Assembly: GCA_958296125.1 (NCBI GenBank)
Contig: OY282444.1
Span: 1,979,940-2,043,939, forward strand
DNA length: 64,000 bases
Direction: 5' to 3'
Source: an uncultured Poribacteria bacterium
Lineage (GTDB): Bacteria; Poribacteria; WGA-4E; PCPOR2b
Shown one piece after another: positions 42,213-51,439 of the stretch (positions are counted from its first letter, which is position 1; the number at the start of each line of letters is the position of its first letter). The notes under the pieces were generated by a model that saw only the letters and a program-made list of their open reading frames with translations, was not told the origin of the DNA and did not search any database. Both the position numbers and the translations under genes were made by a program.

Positions 42213-42305
42213 CGTGAAACGTGAAACGTAAAACGTAAGGGACCGCAGGGGAATTGCATCTGTATTGTCTGAATCAGAATTTTCAGGATTTAAGGATTAG
42301 CAGGA
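42213..42305. repeat. Low-complexity dispersed repeats upstream of the histidine-rich protein
   Basis: Two motifs: GTGAAACGTGAAACGTAAAA, whose reverse also occurs at about 35745-35770 and in part at 37215-37233, and a second phrase CTGAATCAGAATTTTCAGG with ATTTAAGGATTAGCAGGAT. The remaining bases to 42583 hold no convincing gene except a GGAGGAAGGAGAG ribosome-binding site. Confidence 0.5.
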
Positions 42306-42583
42306 TAAGCAGCCATGCCGCGCCCCTACAATGGCGCGAGGAGTTGGTGTTTCAATTTAGAGGGCATAGTTTGATAGCAGGTGGATACTTGGACTTGGAA
42401 AGTGGGCTCCGTTTCTTTGAATTGGAGAGAGAACTCTTTGGAGAAAAAGTAGAGAACATAGGAAAGTCATGTATTACTGCCATGACAACATCAGCTTGTT
42501 AGGCGTACGCCACTCTGTTAGGCTTTGCCAACAGAGAACAAGTCGTGTAAGATCTGGCAAACTGGAGGAAGGAGAGTCATCTG

Positions 42584-43903
42584 ATGTTTAAGCACCGTTT
42601 CATCCTCTATATTGTTGGGGTTTGTATTGTTGCATTTCTCTCTGTCTCTTATGTTAGCTATAGGGCTTACCAGAGGCATATCGAGTTTAAGGCGTTTATG
42701 TCGAATGCTCAGGCGTTTAGTCGTTCGATTGAAGGGCATGGGCAACACGCCCATTCTTCCAAAGACCACACCCATCATGGCGAAGAAGGCTTGCCCGTTG
42801 AGGCAGGACGGGCTGAGCCCGGACATGAGCATGACTACCATCTGACGCCAGATGGTGAGTACGTGTACAATATAGACGATCATATCTACGTTTCTGATAG
42901 CCCTATGAGCCAAGAATCAATAGAAATACAGGAGTGGCTCCATACGGGAAAGATGACCCCCGCTGTGGAGGAGGCGATTCGGGCGGCTGAATCTTTCCGT
43001 GAAGAGTATAAAGGAAAGGTGATCCAACGGGTTGTGAGCCCTGATGGAAAACTGCATCAAGTGATTGTCCCCCATAACTCGCAGTATGGGGAGGGGGAGG
43101 CGATTTATAGAGATGAATTAGATTCACCCCTGATTGAGATGGCAGCTCTCGCAGAAAAACCCTGGCTGAAGAATAAACTCATTGATATAGATGGCGTTGA
43201 TCACTATCCGCCCGAAGAATATTATTCGATAGAGGACACGTATAAGCGTCGAGAGTATTATGATAAATTCGCGTGGTCTATCCAATACGGCATCTCAATG
43301 GCTGAGGTTGAGAAGAAAATCGCACAAGGCGAACTGGATGTGTCATTATCTGATGAACAGCGGGAATATGTTAAGGAACAAGAGAGAATAATCGAAAGGA
43401 GCAAGATGTTAGCACCGGGCACACCACTACCGATGTCCGATAAGCCACCGGTGAAAGTGAGGTTTCTGCCCGATGAAGGTGAAGACACACGACCAGGGTG
43501 GAGGCGAAAAGGAGAGAGCAATCGCCCATCAGGAAGGGGTGAGGCAGCAGACAACAGAGAATATTCAGGGGCAGACATTGTTTCTGAAGGAGACACCCCG
43601 ATTGATACAGATACCGCCCCGGTTCGCTCTGATGCCCCTGTCCCTCCATCAGGTCTCCCCGGCATGGTCGAGTCTACACCTTCCCCGCCCAGCGTGACAG
43701 AACTTGAAAAACAGTTGATGCCGGTGGGGGTTGAAGCGGAGTTGAGCCAAGGGGTATCAGCCGATCGTTTTGATAAGGCGCGACAGTTGATTGACCAGTA
43801 TGGTTCGGAGGAGGGGCTGCGTCGGTTGAGGGAGATGGACCCTGACACCGCTCGACAATTCGAGCGCACGCAGCGCGAACGGAAAATGGATACAGAACCG
43901 TAG
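42584..43903 (+). CDS. Membrane-anchored histidine-rich protein of unknown function
   Basis: I do not recognise this 439-residue protein. It has an N-terminal signal anchor (about residues 7-27), a histidine-rich stretch (HGQHAHSSKDHTHHGEE; later GHEHDYH) that could bind metal, a helical middle (YDKFAWSIQYGISMAEVEKKIAQG), and a proline- and charge-rich C-terminal third. Codons 69-79 (GLPVEAGRAEP) are encoded by a GC-rich palindrome of 33 nt that looks inserted into the histidine-rich segment. GGAGGAAGGAGAG precedes the ATG. A terminator follows. Confidence 0.65.
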   Translation: MFKHRFILYIVGVCIVAFLSVSYVSYRAYQRHIEFKAFMSNAQAFSRSIEGHGQHAHSSKDHTHHGEEGLPVEAGRAEPGHEHDYHLTPDGEYVYNIDDHIYVSDSPMSQESIEIQEWLHTGKMTPAVEEAIRAAESFREEYKGKVIQRVVSPDGKLHQVIVPHNSQYGEGEAIYRDELDSPLIEMAALAEKPWLKNKLIDIDGVDHYPPEEYYSIEDTYKRREYYDKFAWSIQYGISMAEVEKKIAQGELDVSLSDEQREYVKEQERIIERSKMLAPGTPLPMSDKPPVKVRFLPDEGEDTRPGWRRKGESNRPSGRGEAADNREYSGADIVSEGDTPIDTDTAPVRSDAPVPPSGLPGMVESTPSPPSVTELEKQLMPVGVEAELSQGVSADRFDKARQLIDQYGSEEGLRRLREMDPDTARQFERTQRERKMDTEP

Positions 43904-43946
43904 AGGGTTGGCATTTCGTTGCTGCGAAGTGTCATCTTTCCAAATC

Positions 43947-44016
43947 AGCCACCTCTTTGATTTGTACCTTTCTTCCGCACACGGGGAAGGCAGAATCGAG
44001 GGGGTGGCTTTTTTTA
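43947..44016 (+). terminator. Terminator after the histidine-rich protein gene
   Basis: AGCCACC (43947-43953) pairs with GGTGGCT (44003-44009), an inner CCTTTCTTCC / GGGGAAGG stem extends it, and seven T residues follow. Confidence 0.7.
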
Positions 44017-44087
44017 TTGTGGATATCACAGAAATTATCACGACCTTACAACGTCCTGCCAATCATCCTTTTAGCAGAGCGCGCCGC

Positions 44088-44657
44088 TCAACCAAAGACA
44101 GCAAATCCGACATACATGAGCACCGAAATGAGGTTTATAAAGACTAGGGCACCCTTCATAAATCGGGATTGTAGGCGGGGAAAGAGATAGACCGATGCCC
44201 CAATTGTCACCAATATTTCGATAGCCGAGACAATCCCGCCATGATGTTTGGGGTCCCAGTAGGAGATTGGGCTATGGAAGCGGAATTGGAGGAGCGGGAA
44301 GAAGTGCCGATGTCCGTCGTCGTGGTGGAGGAAAAAATCGCCGGCAGCGTGTAACAGCAGGCTCAGGGAGCAGATGATAATAGCGTTGGATTTACGCCAG
44401 TAGCCAATCCCAAGAAGGATGAGAAATAGTGGGATGGAGTTGAAGAGGTCAAAGAGGTTTTGCCACTCCGGGAGGAAATACCGCTCCCCCCAGATTAGGC
44501 TTTGCGGATGTCTGAGAATGAATGCCTCAACCCCAAAAAAGAGAAACATCGGCACGTCTGGCAACACGGCACCGATGAGGGTGTAACGGTGGAGGTGCGG
44601 GGTTGCCTTCCGACTCAGGAGCGCGATGTTAATGATGGCGTGGGATTGGGTGTTCAT
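44088..44657 (-). CDS. Integral membrane protein, YdjM/DUF457-like
   Basis: A 189-residue protein with four or five membrane helices. Histidine-containing motifs typical of membrane-bound metal-dependent hydrolase-like proteins are visible: MNTQSHAIIN at the start, GAVLPDVP, and LLHAAGDFFLHHDDGHRHF in the middle. Members include the E. coli YdjM type; activity is not proven. It stands alone between a terminator and a Gfo/Idh/MocA gene. Confidence 0.65.
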   Translation of the reverse strand: MNTQSHAIINIALLSRKATPHLHRYTLIGAVLPDVPMFLFFGVEAFILRHPQSLIWGERYFLPEWQNLFDLFNSIPLFLILLGIGYWRKSNAIIICSLSLLLHAAGDFFLHHDDGHRHFFPLLQFRFHSPISYWDPKHHGGIVSAIEILVTIGASVYLFPRLQSRFMKGALVFINLISVLMYVGFAVFG

Positions 44658-44863
44658 TGGTTCCCTAGTTCATTCATGAATCAGCACACCCATGAATTAA
44701 CTTACGTTTCACCCTCGGTCTTTGGCCGGAGAGTATATCAACAGTTGCAAATTCCGATTTCGTTGTCTCGACCTTCGTCGGGATAAACGAAACCGTGAAT
44801 CCACGATTGTGTAAGGTTTCTCAAAGACAAAAACCAACATAATCGGGCCTAGCACCGTTGGTT

Positions 44864-45886
44864 TCATGGAGTGGTGTATCTGATCATTCCCTGATCCAGC
44901 ATAGTCAGCAGTGCAGAGTCATCTACGTCAAGCGGCAGGGTAATCTTTGCACGACGGCGGCTTGACTCGTATGTCGAAAAGATAAGTTCTGTTGTTTGGA
45001 TCGCCTTTCGTCCGCTGAGTTCTGGCTCGCGTCCCGTTTTGACGCAATCGATAAGGTCGAGTACGGAGAGGACGGTATCTCCGCCGGGCGGCACAACGCT
45101 GTCAAGGTTTGGCACTTCCCAATTAGCAGCCCCATATCGGAGGACGCGCACTGGTGGCTTATCTCGTCCGCCAACTTCAATGATGCCATCCGTGCCGATG
45201 ATGCGATTTTGTACTCCGTCTAGTGAAGCTGCACCTGTTGCGAGTAGACCTTCTACCCCGTTTTTATAGCGAATCCATGAAACCCCGCTTGTCTCCACTG
45301 GCACCCCAAAAACGAGATGTTCTTCAACGACATCAATTTGGCCCATCACCCACTCTGCCGGTTCGTCGTTGTTATAGAAGAAGAACATGTCGAACCAGTG
45401 CGTTCCCCAGTCAATCATATTGGGACATGCCCCCTCAAAGCGGTAGACTTGACCGATTGTGCTGTCGTTTGCCAACTCCTTCGCTTTGACGAAACTTGCA
45501 CCGAAGCGGCGTTGATGGCAGAAGCTAATCATCACGTCGTTGTCTACACACGCTTGATAGAGCCCTTTGGCATCGCCCCATGTCGGTGCCATCGGTTTCT
45601 CGGAGTGGATAGCTTTAATCCCACTATTCGCTGCTGCAATAACCATCTCTTTGTGCAGGGCAATCCACGTACAGACGCTGACAAAGTCGAGCGATTCTTT
45701 ATCCAGCATCTCACGGTAATCCTCATAGGTTCTCGCAACTCCGAACTGCTCTTTGAAATTCCCCCGTGCCTCTTCAAAGGGATCCGCACATGCGACAATC
45801 TCCACGTCTGGCGAGGCTTGATACCCTTCCGCATGACCACGTCCACGTCCACCACAACCGATGACACCTGCTTTGAATAACGCCAT
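44864..45886 (-). CDS. Gfo/Idh/MocA-family oxidoreductase
   Basis: A 340-residue NAD(P)-dependent oxidoreductase with FKAGVIGCGGRGRGHAEGY (Rossmann loop) and the conserved SEKPMAPTWGDA motif. The C-terminal domain carries GTHWFDMFFFYNN, where the histidine is in the usual catalytic place. AAGGAG lies 8 nt before the ATG. It is well diverged from the family member at 13.1 kb. It probably acts on a sugar or cyclitol; its neighbours do not define the substrate. Confidence 0.9.
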   Translation of the reverse strand: MALFKAGVIGCGGRGRGHAEGYQASPDVEIVACADPFEEARGNFKEQFGVARTYEDYREMLDKESLDFVSVCTWIALHKEMVIAAANSGIKAIHSEKPMAPTWGDAKGLYQACVDNDVMISFCHQRRFGASFVKAKELANDSTIGQVYRFEGACPNMIDWGTHWFDMFFFYNNDEPAEWVMGQIDVVEEHLVFGVPVETSGVSWIRYKNGVEGLLATGAASLDGVQNRIIGTDGIIEVGGRDKPPVRVLRYGAANWEVPNLDSVVPPGGDTVLSVLDLIDCVKTGREPELSGRKAIQTTELIFSTYESSRRRAKITLPLDVDDSALLTMLDQGMIRYTTP

Positions 45887-46032
45887 AAAGGTTCTCCTTC
45901 TTAGAATCGAAGATTGTATAAATACAGGAGGTCCTACCGTGGCGGGAATACCTCCAACAAATGGTCATTTGCAGCTTCGGTAGCATCCCTCTTTGCTCAA
46001 AACAAACAGCCTTAACACCGTAATCTCACGTT

Positions 46033-47028
46033 TTACATCGGTTTCTGCGCCGTTATGATACCCGATCCGTCCGGCAACGTATCCCGCTTAAAATCCACAA
46101 ATCCAACTGCTGTCAGCCAATCGTGATATTCATCTTCGGTGTAAGCCTGTCCTTCGTCGTAGATATTGATGAAGATGGTATTGGATATAGCAGCTGCTCG
46201 CGGAGAAATGCGAGAGTTATCAAGAATACCAATCCCCAAGATATAGATTACGCCGCCCGGTGCCATGGTTGCGCTGATGTTTTTGAGTGCACGCTGTGCA
46301 TCATTTGGCGAAAGCACTTGAATGAATGACTTTAGAACGACGGCATCAAACTGCCCATGGAGTGGGGCTTCCACGACATTTGCCGCAATGACTTTGACTC
46401 GGTCAGATACGCCTGCCGCTGTTACGAAACGTTGAGTGATCGGTGTCACATTCGACACATCCACAACCGTTGCCCGGATATGGGGGCAGGCTTTTACCAC
46501 CGCGATGGCTAGTCCCCCCGAGCCTCCCCCAACGTCTAACAACGCCTGACAGGACGAGAGCCCATAGTCTTTTATCAGTGCACGCCCCGTTGCGAGGGCT
46601 CCCGGATACAACCCCTGGAAGAACGTTTCTAACGCTTTGCGGGACATCTGTGTGTAATCGTGCTTGGCTTGTGGATGCCCGGTGCGGATGGATTCCGCTG
46701 TTTGAAGTGCCGCTCCCCACAAATCTGCATATAGCGTATGCACTCCGCCCATGTAAGACGGACTGCCGCGGACAAGGAAATGGTTCGCCTCGTCAGTATT
46801 GGCAAAACGATCTCCTTCTACGGTCAACAACTCGGCGGCCACAAGCGCATAGAGTAGCGGTTTGAGTTTGGCCACATCTACACCAATGGCATTGGCAATC
46901 GGCTCCGGGCGCATGGGACCCGCTTTGAGTGGCGTGAACAGATCGAGTTGCATCCCTGCCAGTAAGGCAAAAGACGGAAAAACATCTACCAATTTCTGGA
47001 TGGTCTTCGGTTCAAGGGGTGATGTCAT
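46033..47028 (-). CDS. SAM-dependent O-methyltransferase (acetylserotonin type)
   Basis: A 331-residue class I methyltransferase with an N-terminal winged-helix dimerisation domain (KLKPLLYALVAAELLTVEGDRFANT) and a catalytic domain carrying the SAM motif LLDVGGGSGGLAIAVVKACP, then VVDVSNVTPI and APGGVIYILG. This is the arrangement of COMT/ASMT-type small-molecule O-methyltransferases. The acceptor is unknown. It is separated from the neighbouring oxidoreductase by about 145 bp on the same strand. Confidence 0.85.
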   Translation of the reverse strand: MTSPLEPKTIQKLVDVFPSFALLAGMQLDLFTPLKAGPMRPEPIANAIGVDVAKLKPLLYALVAAELLTVEGDRFANTDEANHFLVRGSPSYMGGVHTLYADLWGAALQTAESIRTGHPQAKHDYTQMSRKALETFFQGLYPGALATGRALIKDYGLSSCQALLDVGGGSGGLAIAVVKACPHIRATVVDVSNVTPITQRFVTAAGVSDRVKVIAANVVEAPLHGQFDAVVLKSFIQVLSPNDAQRALKNISATMAPGGVIYILGIGILDNSRISPRAAAISNTIFINIYDEGQAYTEDEYHDWLTAVGFVDFKRDTLPDGSGIITAQKPM

Positions 47029-47151
47029 GTGGATGCTACCTTATCGTCGTTGATGTCCTTTATTTTTGTATTTTTGCACACCAGGTCTGATGAAACGCAA
47101 TCTCCACTTCCACAGGTTTCATTGTAGCATCAAAGGAGCTGTGTGTCAACA

Positions 47152-47333
47152 TAGGGTCATTTAATTCTTCGGTCCGTGCCGTGACCAGGAGCGGGGCAGG
47201 CCTGTCCCCGTTCCGAGGGCCCCGCGAACGGGACAGGCAGGCCCGCCTGTCCCGATGGAATCGGGGATGCAATCGGGGCTGGAACGGACTACCCGTCACA
47301 ATCGGTCAAAAAACGGAAAACTAAATAGCCCTA
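47152..47333. mobile_element. MITE-like element B with 9-bp target duplication
   Basis: Imperfect terminal inverted repeats TAGGGTCATTTAATT and AACTAAATAGCCCTA enclose a GC-rich core made of the micro-repeat family (GTCCGTGCC, GACCAGG, CCCGTTCCGAGGG, GCGAACGGGACAGG). GTGTCAACA is directly repeated on both sides (47143-47151 and 47334-47342). The remaining 47345-47565 gap holds a partial GCAAGTTA end and one 27-bp repeat but no gene. Confidence 0.8.
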
Positions 47334-47500
47334 GTGTCAACATACTATCGCTTGCCACGACTATAAATTAGCTGTTATACTAACGCAAGTTACCATTTGT
47401 CGTCCCGATAGGACTATGTTGGTTCATTAGTTCATTGATTCATTAAAAAAGATCTGTTGTCCCGCTGGGGCTTTGGGATATTTAGGTTAGACATGCTTTG

Positions 47501-47527
47501 CTATAGGCATAGTGCCCCTCTGGAGCG
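47501..47527 (-). repeat. 27-bp dispersed repeat, third copy
   Basis: Reverse orientation copy of the CGCTCCAGAGG...CTATAG repeat found twice at 26.6 kb. It lies about 40 bp before the start of the ligase gene. Confidence 0.75.
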
Positions 47528-47565
47528 AAAGTCTGAACACTTCACAGAGGCTACATTTACGCAAT

Positions 47566-48858
47566 ATGACAAACGACTTAAATTCTTTCATTGAAACGCT
47601 CGGACGAGAAGCGTTGACGCAAATCCAACTAAAGAAGCTGCAGGCGATGCTTACCTCGGTGTTGGCAACCAATCCCTTCTATCGGCGAAAACTGATCGAA
47701 GCGGGAGTGAGGCAGCCGAAAGATATACAAATACTCGAAGATTACCGGCGGCTGCCTTTTACTACAAAGGAGGAACTCTCCGCGGATGAGGAGGCTCACC
47801 CACCGTATGGCACCAATCTCACGTTTCCCCGCGAACGGTATGTCCGTATCCATCAAACCTCCGGTACGACTGGCGAACCGTTGCGTTGGTTGGATACTGA
47901 TGAGAGCTGGAACTGGTGGGCGCGCTGTTGGGAGTCAGTGTATAATGCCGCGGGTGTGACTGCGAGTGATCGGATTTTCTTCGCTTTTTCGTTCGGTCCC
48001 TTTATCGGCTTCTGGAGTGCTTACGAAGGCGCACGGCGGATTGGTGCATTGTCGATTCCGGGTGGTGGAATGACCTCGATTCAGCGGTTGCGAGCCATTT
48101 GGTCCAACGATATTTCGACCCTAATCTGTACACCCACTTATGCCTTGCATCTCGCTGAAGTTGCCGAAGTAGAGGGAATTGACATCGCCAACGCCAACGT
48201 CCGCGTGACTATTCATGCCGGTGAGCCGGGCGCAAGCCTGCCATGGACGAAGCATCGTATCGAAAACGCATGGAACGCTCGCTGTTACGATCACGCCGGC
48301 GCAACGGAGGTGGGGGCTTGGGGGTTTGAATGTCAGGCACAAGCTGGGGTACACCTGAACGAAGGGGAATTCATCTGCGAAGTTATTGACCCTACGACCG
48401 GCGAACCCGCCAAAGAAGGCGAGTTGGTCATCACTAATCTGGGCAGGGTTGGGATGCCGGTCATCCGCTACCGCACGGGCGATCAGGTCAAGCTGCAAAC
48501 CGAACTGTGTAAATGTGGACGAACATTTTGGTGTCTAGAAGGTGGGGTTATCGGGCGAATCGACGACGCGCTGATTATACGCGGCGTGAATGTCTATCCG
48601 AGCACGATTGAGAACATCATCCGTCGTTTCGCTGAAGTAGGTGAGTTTGCGGTAGATGTTTATCGGCGGGGAGCACTTGATGAGATGGAGATTCGGATCC
48701 AGACCAGCGGCACGGATCTAAACATGACCGCCCAAGCTGTCACCAAAGCAGTTCGTGAATCTCTAGGCCTGCGCGTGGTGGTGAAGCCGGTGCCTCACGG
48801 CACATTGCCCAGCTTTGAGTTGAAGGCGCGGCGGTTTACAGATCATCGCCGGAATTAG
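47566..48858 (+). CDS. Phenylacetate-CoA ligase-like adenylate-forming enzyme
   Basis: A 430-residue ANL-superfamily enzyme of the PaaK type, which activates an aryl or other carboxylic acid to its CoA thioester through an adenylate. The P-loop-like motif HQTSGTTGEPLRW, GATEVGAWGFEC, PVIRYRTGDQVKL and the C-terminal GGVIGRIDDALIIRGVNVYPS hinge are present. The ATG at 47566 starts the normal N-terminal helix; the upstream extension reads through a dispersed repeat. No thioesterase or ring-oxygenase genes are adjacent, so the substrate is open. Confidence 0.88.
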   Translation: MTNDLNSFIETLGREALTQIQLKKLQAMLTSVLATNPFYRRKLIEAGVRQPKDIQILEDYRRLPFTTKEELSADEEAHPPYGTNLTFPRERYVRIHQTSGTTGEPLRWLDTDESWNWWARCWESVYNAAGVTASDRIFFAFSFGPFIGFWSAYEGARRIGALSIPGGGMTSIQRLRAIWSNDISTLICTPTYALHLAEVAEVEGIDIANANVRVTIHAGEPGASLPWTKHRIENAWNARCYDHAGATEVGAWGFECQAQAGVHLNEGEFICEVIDPTTGEPAKEGELVITNLGRVGMPVIRYRTGDQVKLQTELCKCGRTFWCLEGGVIGRIDDALIIRGVNVYPSTIENIIRRFAEVGEFAVDVYRRGALDEMEIRIQTSGTDLNMTAQAVTKAVRESLGLRVVVKPVPHGTLPSFELKARRFTDHRRN

Positions 48859-48866
48859 CATACCGA

Positions 48867-49760
48867 CTACGCTGACTTGCTTTTTGGCACCTCCACTCCC
48901 GATCTCTGCATGAAATCTCGCATGATTTCCAACTGGTCCGCCTGCCCCCGTCCTTCAGCGCAGAACCGCCTAAAAATATCTTCGACAAGCGGACCGAGTT
49001 CTATTGGTATACCGAGTTCCCTGCCAAGCTCAACTCCCAAATGCACGTCTTTAACAGCAAGCTCCGCAGCAGAATTGACATCATCGCCTGCCATCAGTAA
49101 CCCAATTGTTCGGCGCAAGTACATGCTATCACCCGTGCTGGTTTTAATCACATCGAGCAGTGCTTGCGGATGGATGCCCGCCTTGGCACCCATCGCCATC
49201 CCTTCGCAGACACCAGCAAAATTGATGAACATTATGAAGTTGTTTACCAGTTTGGTTACGTGTCCACTGCCTACCGGTCCCATATAGGCAATATGTTTGC
49301 CAATGCTCTGAAGCAGGGGTTGAAACCGCTCAAAAACTTCCTGCTCACCACCCACAAATATAGTGAGTGTCCCGTCCTTCGCGCCAAATACACCACCGCT
49401 AATCGGTGCGTCGAGAACGTGAAATCCGCTTGACGCTCCAATCTCGGCGATTCTGTGCATGGTTGTGGGTGAATTGGTGCTCAGATCGATATAGGCGCAT
49501 CCGCTGTTCAATCCCGCGAAAACACCGGTCTCCCCCAGAACAACCGCTTCGACTTCTTGGGGCCCCGGCAGCGAGGTAAGCACAACGTCTGATTGGGCTG
49601 CGACGCTCTTCGGGCTTATTGCCCACCTTGCGCCGGCAGCTTCGAGGGGGTGACCCATCTCGCGACGGATGTCATAGACTGTTAAGTTGTATCGGGCCTT
49701 GAGGAGATTTGCTGCCATCGGATTGCCCATATTACCAAGACCGATGAAACCAACCTTCAT
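48867..49760 (-). CDS. 3-hydroxyisobutyrate / tartronate semialdehyde reductase-family enzyme
   Basis: A 297-residue beta-hydroxyacid dehydrogenase. It opens MKVGFIGLGNMGNPMAANLL, has the substrate motif DAPISGGVFGAKDGTL and the catalytic lysine in KLVNNFIMFINFAGVCEG. The ATG at 49760 has GGAGAG upstream and gives the canonical N-terminus. It converges with the PaaK-like gene and is followed upstream by a cupin and a PfkB kinase on the same strand, together suggesting catabolism of sugar acids or similar compounds. Confidence 0.92.
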   Translation of the reverse strand: MKVGFIGLGNMGNPMAANLLKARYNLTVYDIRREMGHPLEAAGARWAISPKSVAAQSDVVLTSLPGPQEVEAVVLGETGVFAGLNSGCAYIDLSTNSPTTMHRIAEIGASSGFHVLDAPISGGVFGAKDGTLTIFVGGEQEVFERFQPLLQSIGKHIAYMGPVGSGHVTKLVNNFIMFINFAGVCEGMAMGAKAGIHPQALLDVIKTSTGDSMYLRRTIGLLMAGDDVNSAAELAVKDVHLGVELGRELGIPIELGPLVEDIFRRFCAEGRGQADQLEIMRDFMQRSGVEVPKSKSA

Positions 49761-49899
49761 GTCAATCTCTCCGAGGTGTGTTGGTAATTTTTTTGACTGG
49801 GCCGCAGGCCCATTCCTCTCGATAACCAAGCATTAGTCACCTGCGGCATCAACAGCGGTTGGGGGGCATAATGCTTTATCTTGAATTTGTCAATCATAT

Positions 49900-50286
49900 C
49901 TAACGCGACTCGTCTTGTGTGGGAAACTCGGCGGGCATGGTAATCTCAATGACCTCAAAGTCATCGGAATACTCCAACACCTCATGCTTGATTCCGGGCG
50001 GCTGGTACCAGGCATCGCCCGCCTCAACCCGAATCTCGCCGATGTCTTCAAAATCAAGTCGTGCCCAGCCCTTGAGCAGGTAATTCATCTGAAAATCGAG
50101 GGCGTGGGAGTGGTAGCCCATGGGCCCCTCACAGGATTGATCGGCGCGGATGACGTGCGCCAGCACCTTGCCATCGGTGGCGGCGTTAATCCCCAAATCA
50201 CGGTAGACAAAGTAAGGGCGCAACCCCTTGGCCCAATGGGCATCCTTTATGTGTGAAGCAAACGCTTGGTTTGTTTTTCCAGTCAT
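49900..50286 (-). CDS. Single-domain cupin protein
   Basis: A 128-residue cupin. Motif 1 is GYHSHALDFQMNYLLKGWARL and motif 2 is GDAWYQPPGIKHEVLEYSD, so the metal ligands are two His and a possible third His. AAAGGAG precedes the ATG. It lies between a beta-hydroxyacid dehydrogenase and a PfkB kinase. Such small cupins range from isomerases to ligand-binding proteins; the reaction cannot be assigned. Confidence 0.88.
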   Translation of the reverse strand: MTGKTNQAFASHIKDAHWAKGLRPYFVYRDLGINAATDGKVLAHVIRADQSCEGPMGYHSHALDFQMNYLLKGWARLDFEDIGEIRVEAGDAWYQPPGIKHEVLEYSDDFEVIEITMPAEFPTQDESR

Positions 50287-50434
50287 GTTGTAACTCCTTT
50301 CAGTATGAGATGGTAATACCTAGTGCCTCTCATCGCCTGTTGAGAGAAAGACTTGGGATTTGAGTTTATCTATAACGTTAAGATTTCAGGGCTAATGCAG
50401 GTGATAGGGAGTATCCCCCCATAGAATCAACGAG

Positions 50435-51406
50435 TTAAGTTTTCAGAAACGCCTCAATCTCCGATGGTGTTGGTAAAGCAGGAATGACACCGATTTTCTG
50501 TGTTGTCAGAGCTCCCGCTGCGTTGGCGTATCTCATCATTCCTTGGAGTTGGTTATCATCGAGTTCAAGCAGTTTCCGCATACCTCCAGAGGAACGCATG
50601 ATTTGCGTCAGCATTGCTGCAACAAATCCGTCACCCGCACCGAGTGGATCGACCACTTCAACCTTGAATCCGTCCACATACCCTTGATGTGAGCCGTTAT
50701 TGTAATAACAACCGTGCTCGCCTTGTGTTACGATGACCAACTCCACACCAGCCTCTAGGAGGATACGCTCACTTCCATTTTCCAGTTCAGAGGTGTCTGT
50801 GATAAACTCCCACTCCTCCGCTGCTGCTTTGACGACATTTGCATACGGCATGACCTCCCAGATCCAGTGTTTGGCGGCCTCCGGCGTGTCCCACATCATC
50901 AGGCGCAGATTAGGATCGTAGGACATAAATGCGCCAGCCTCCTTCGCATACTGAATCGCTCTCAACGTAGCATCGCGGCTGGGGCGGTGACTCAAACTGC
51001 ACGAACCATAGTGAAACACGTCCGCAGATTGAACATACGCTTCATCAATTTCGCCAGGCTTGAGAAGTGTATCCGCCCCCGGATTGCGGTAGAAAAGGAT
51101 GTCCTTCGCGCCATCTGATCGGGTCGCAACAAACGCTAATGTTGTCCGGCACCCCGCCTCTGAAATGAGATGAGCGGTATCAACACGGTTCCGTTCAAGC
51201 GTCTGGCGCAGGAAATCACCAAACGGTTCATCGCCGATTTTGCCGATAAATCCCGAATCAACGCCAAGTTTTGCCAAGCCAACGGCGACGTTCGCCGTTG
51301 CACCGCCCGCTGCTTTGGCGAATCCCGGAGCTTCTGCAAGCGTGACATCAACGGTTGTGGAAACGAAATCAATGAGTAACTCGCCGATACAAAGTGCTTT
51401 GGGCAT
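50435..51406 (-). CDS. PfkB-family carbohydrate kinase (fructokinase-like)
   Basis: A 323-residue ribokinase-superfamily sugar kinase. It has the N-terminal GGATANVAVGLAKLG and the C-terminal DPLGAGDGFVAAML motif with the catalytic aspartate in GAGD. The sequence resembles bacterial fructokinases. It may be cotranscribed with the cupin and dehydrogenase downstream, although gaps exceed 100 bp. The ATP donor fold is certain; the sugar is not. Confidence 0.92.
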   Translation of the reverse strand: MPKALCIGELLIDFVSTTVDVTLAEAPGFAKAAGGATANVAVGLAKLGVDSGFIGKIGDEPFGDFLRQTLERNRVDTAHLISEAGCRTTLAFVATRSDGAKDILFYRNPGADTLLKPGEIDEAYVQSADVFHYGSCSLSHRPSRDATLRAIQYAKEAGAFMSYDPNLRLMMWDTPEAAKHWIWEVMPYANVVKAAAEEWEFITDTSELENGSERILLEAGVELVIVTQGEHGCYYNNGSHQGYVDGFKVEVVDPLGAGDGFVAAMLTQIMRSSGGMRKLLELDDNQLQGMMRYANAAGALTTQKIGVIPALPTPSEIEAFLKT

Positions 51407-51439
51407 GTTCCCGCCTTCATATTGGGAATAATGCTTGCG

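Noticed and set aside
42254-42502. 82-codon plus-strand frame before the histidine-rich protein gene
   Set aside because: Begins inside dispersed repeat sequence, has no ribosome site and resembles no family; too weak to call.
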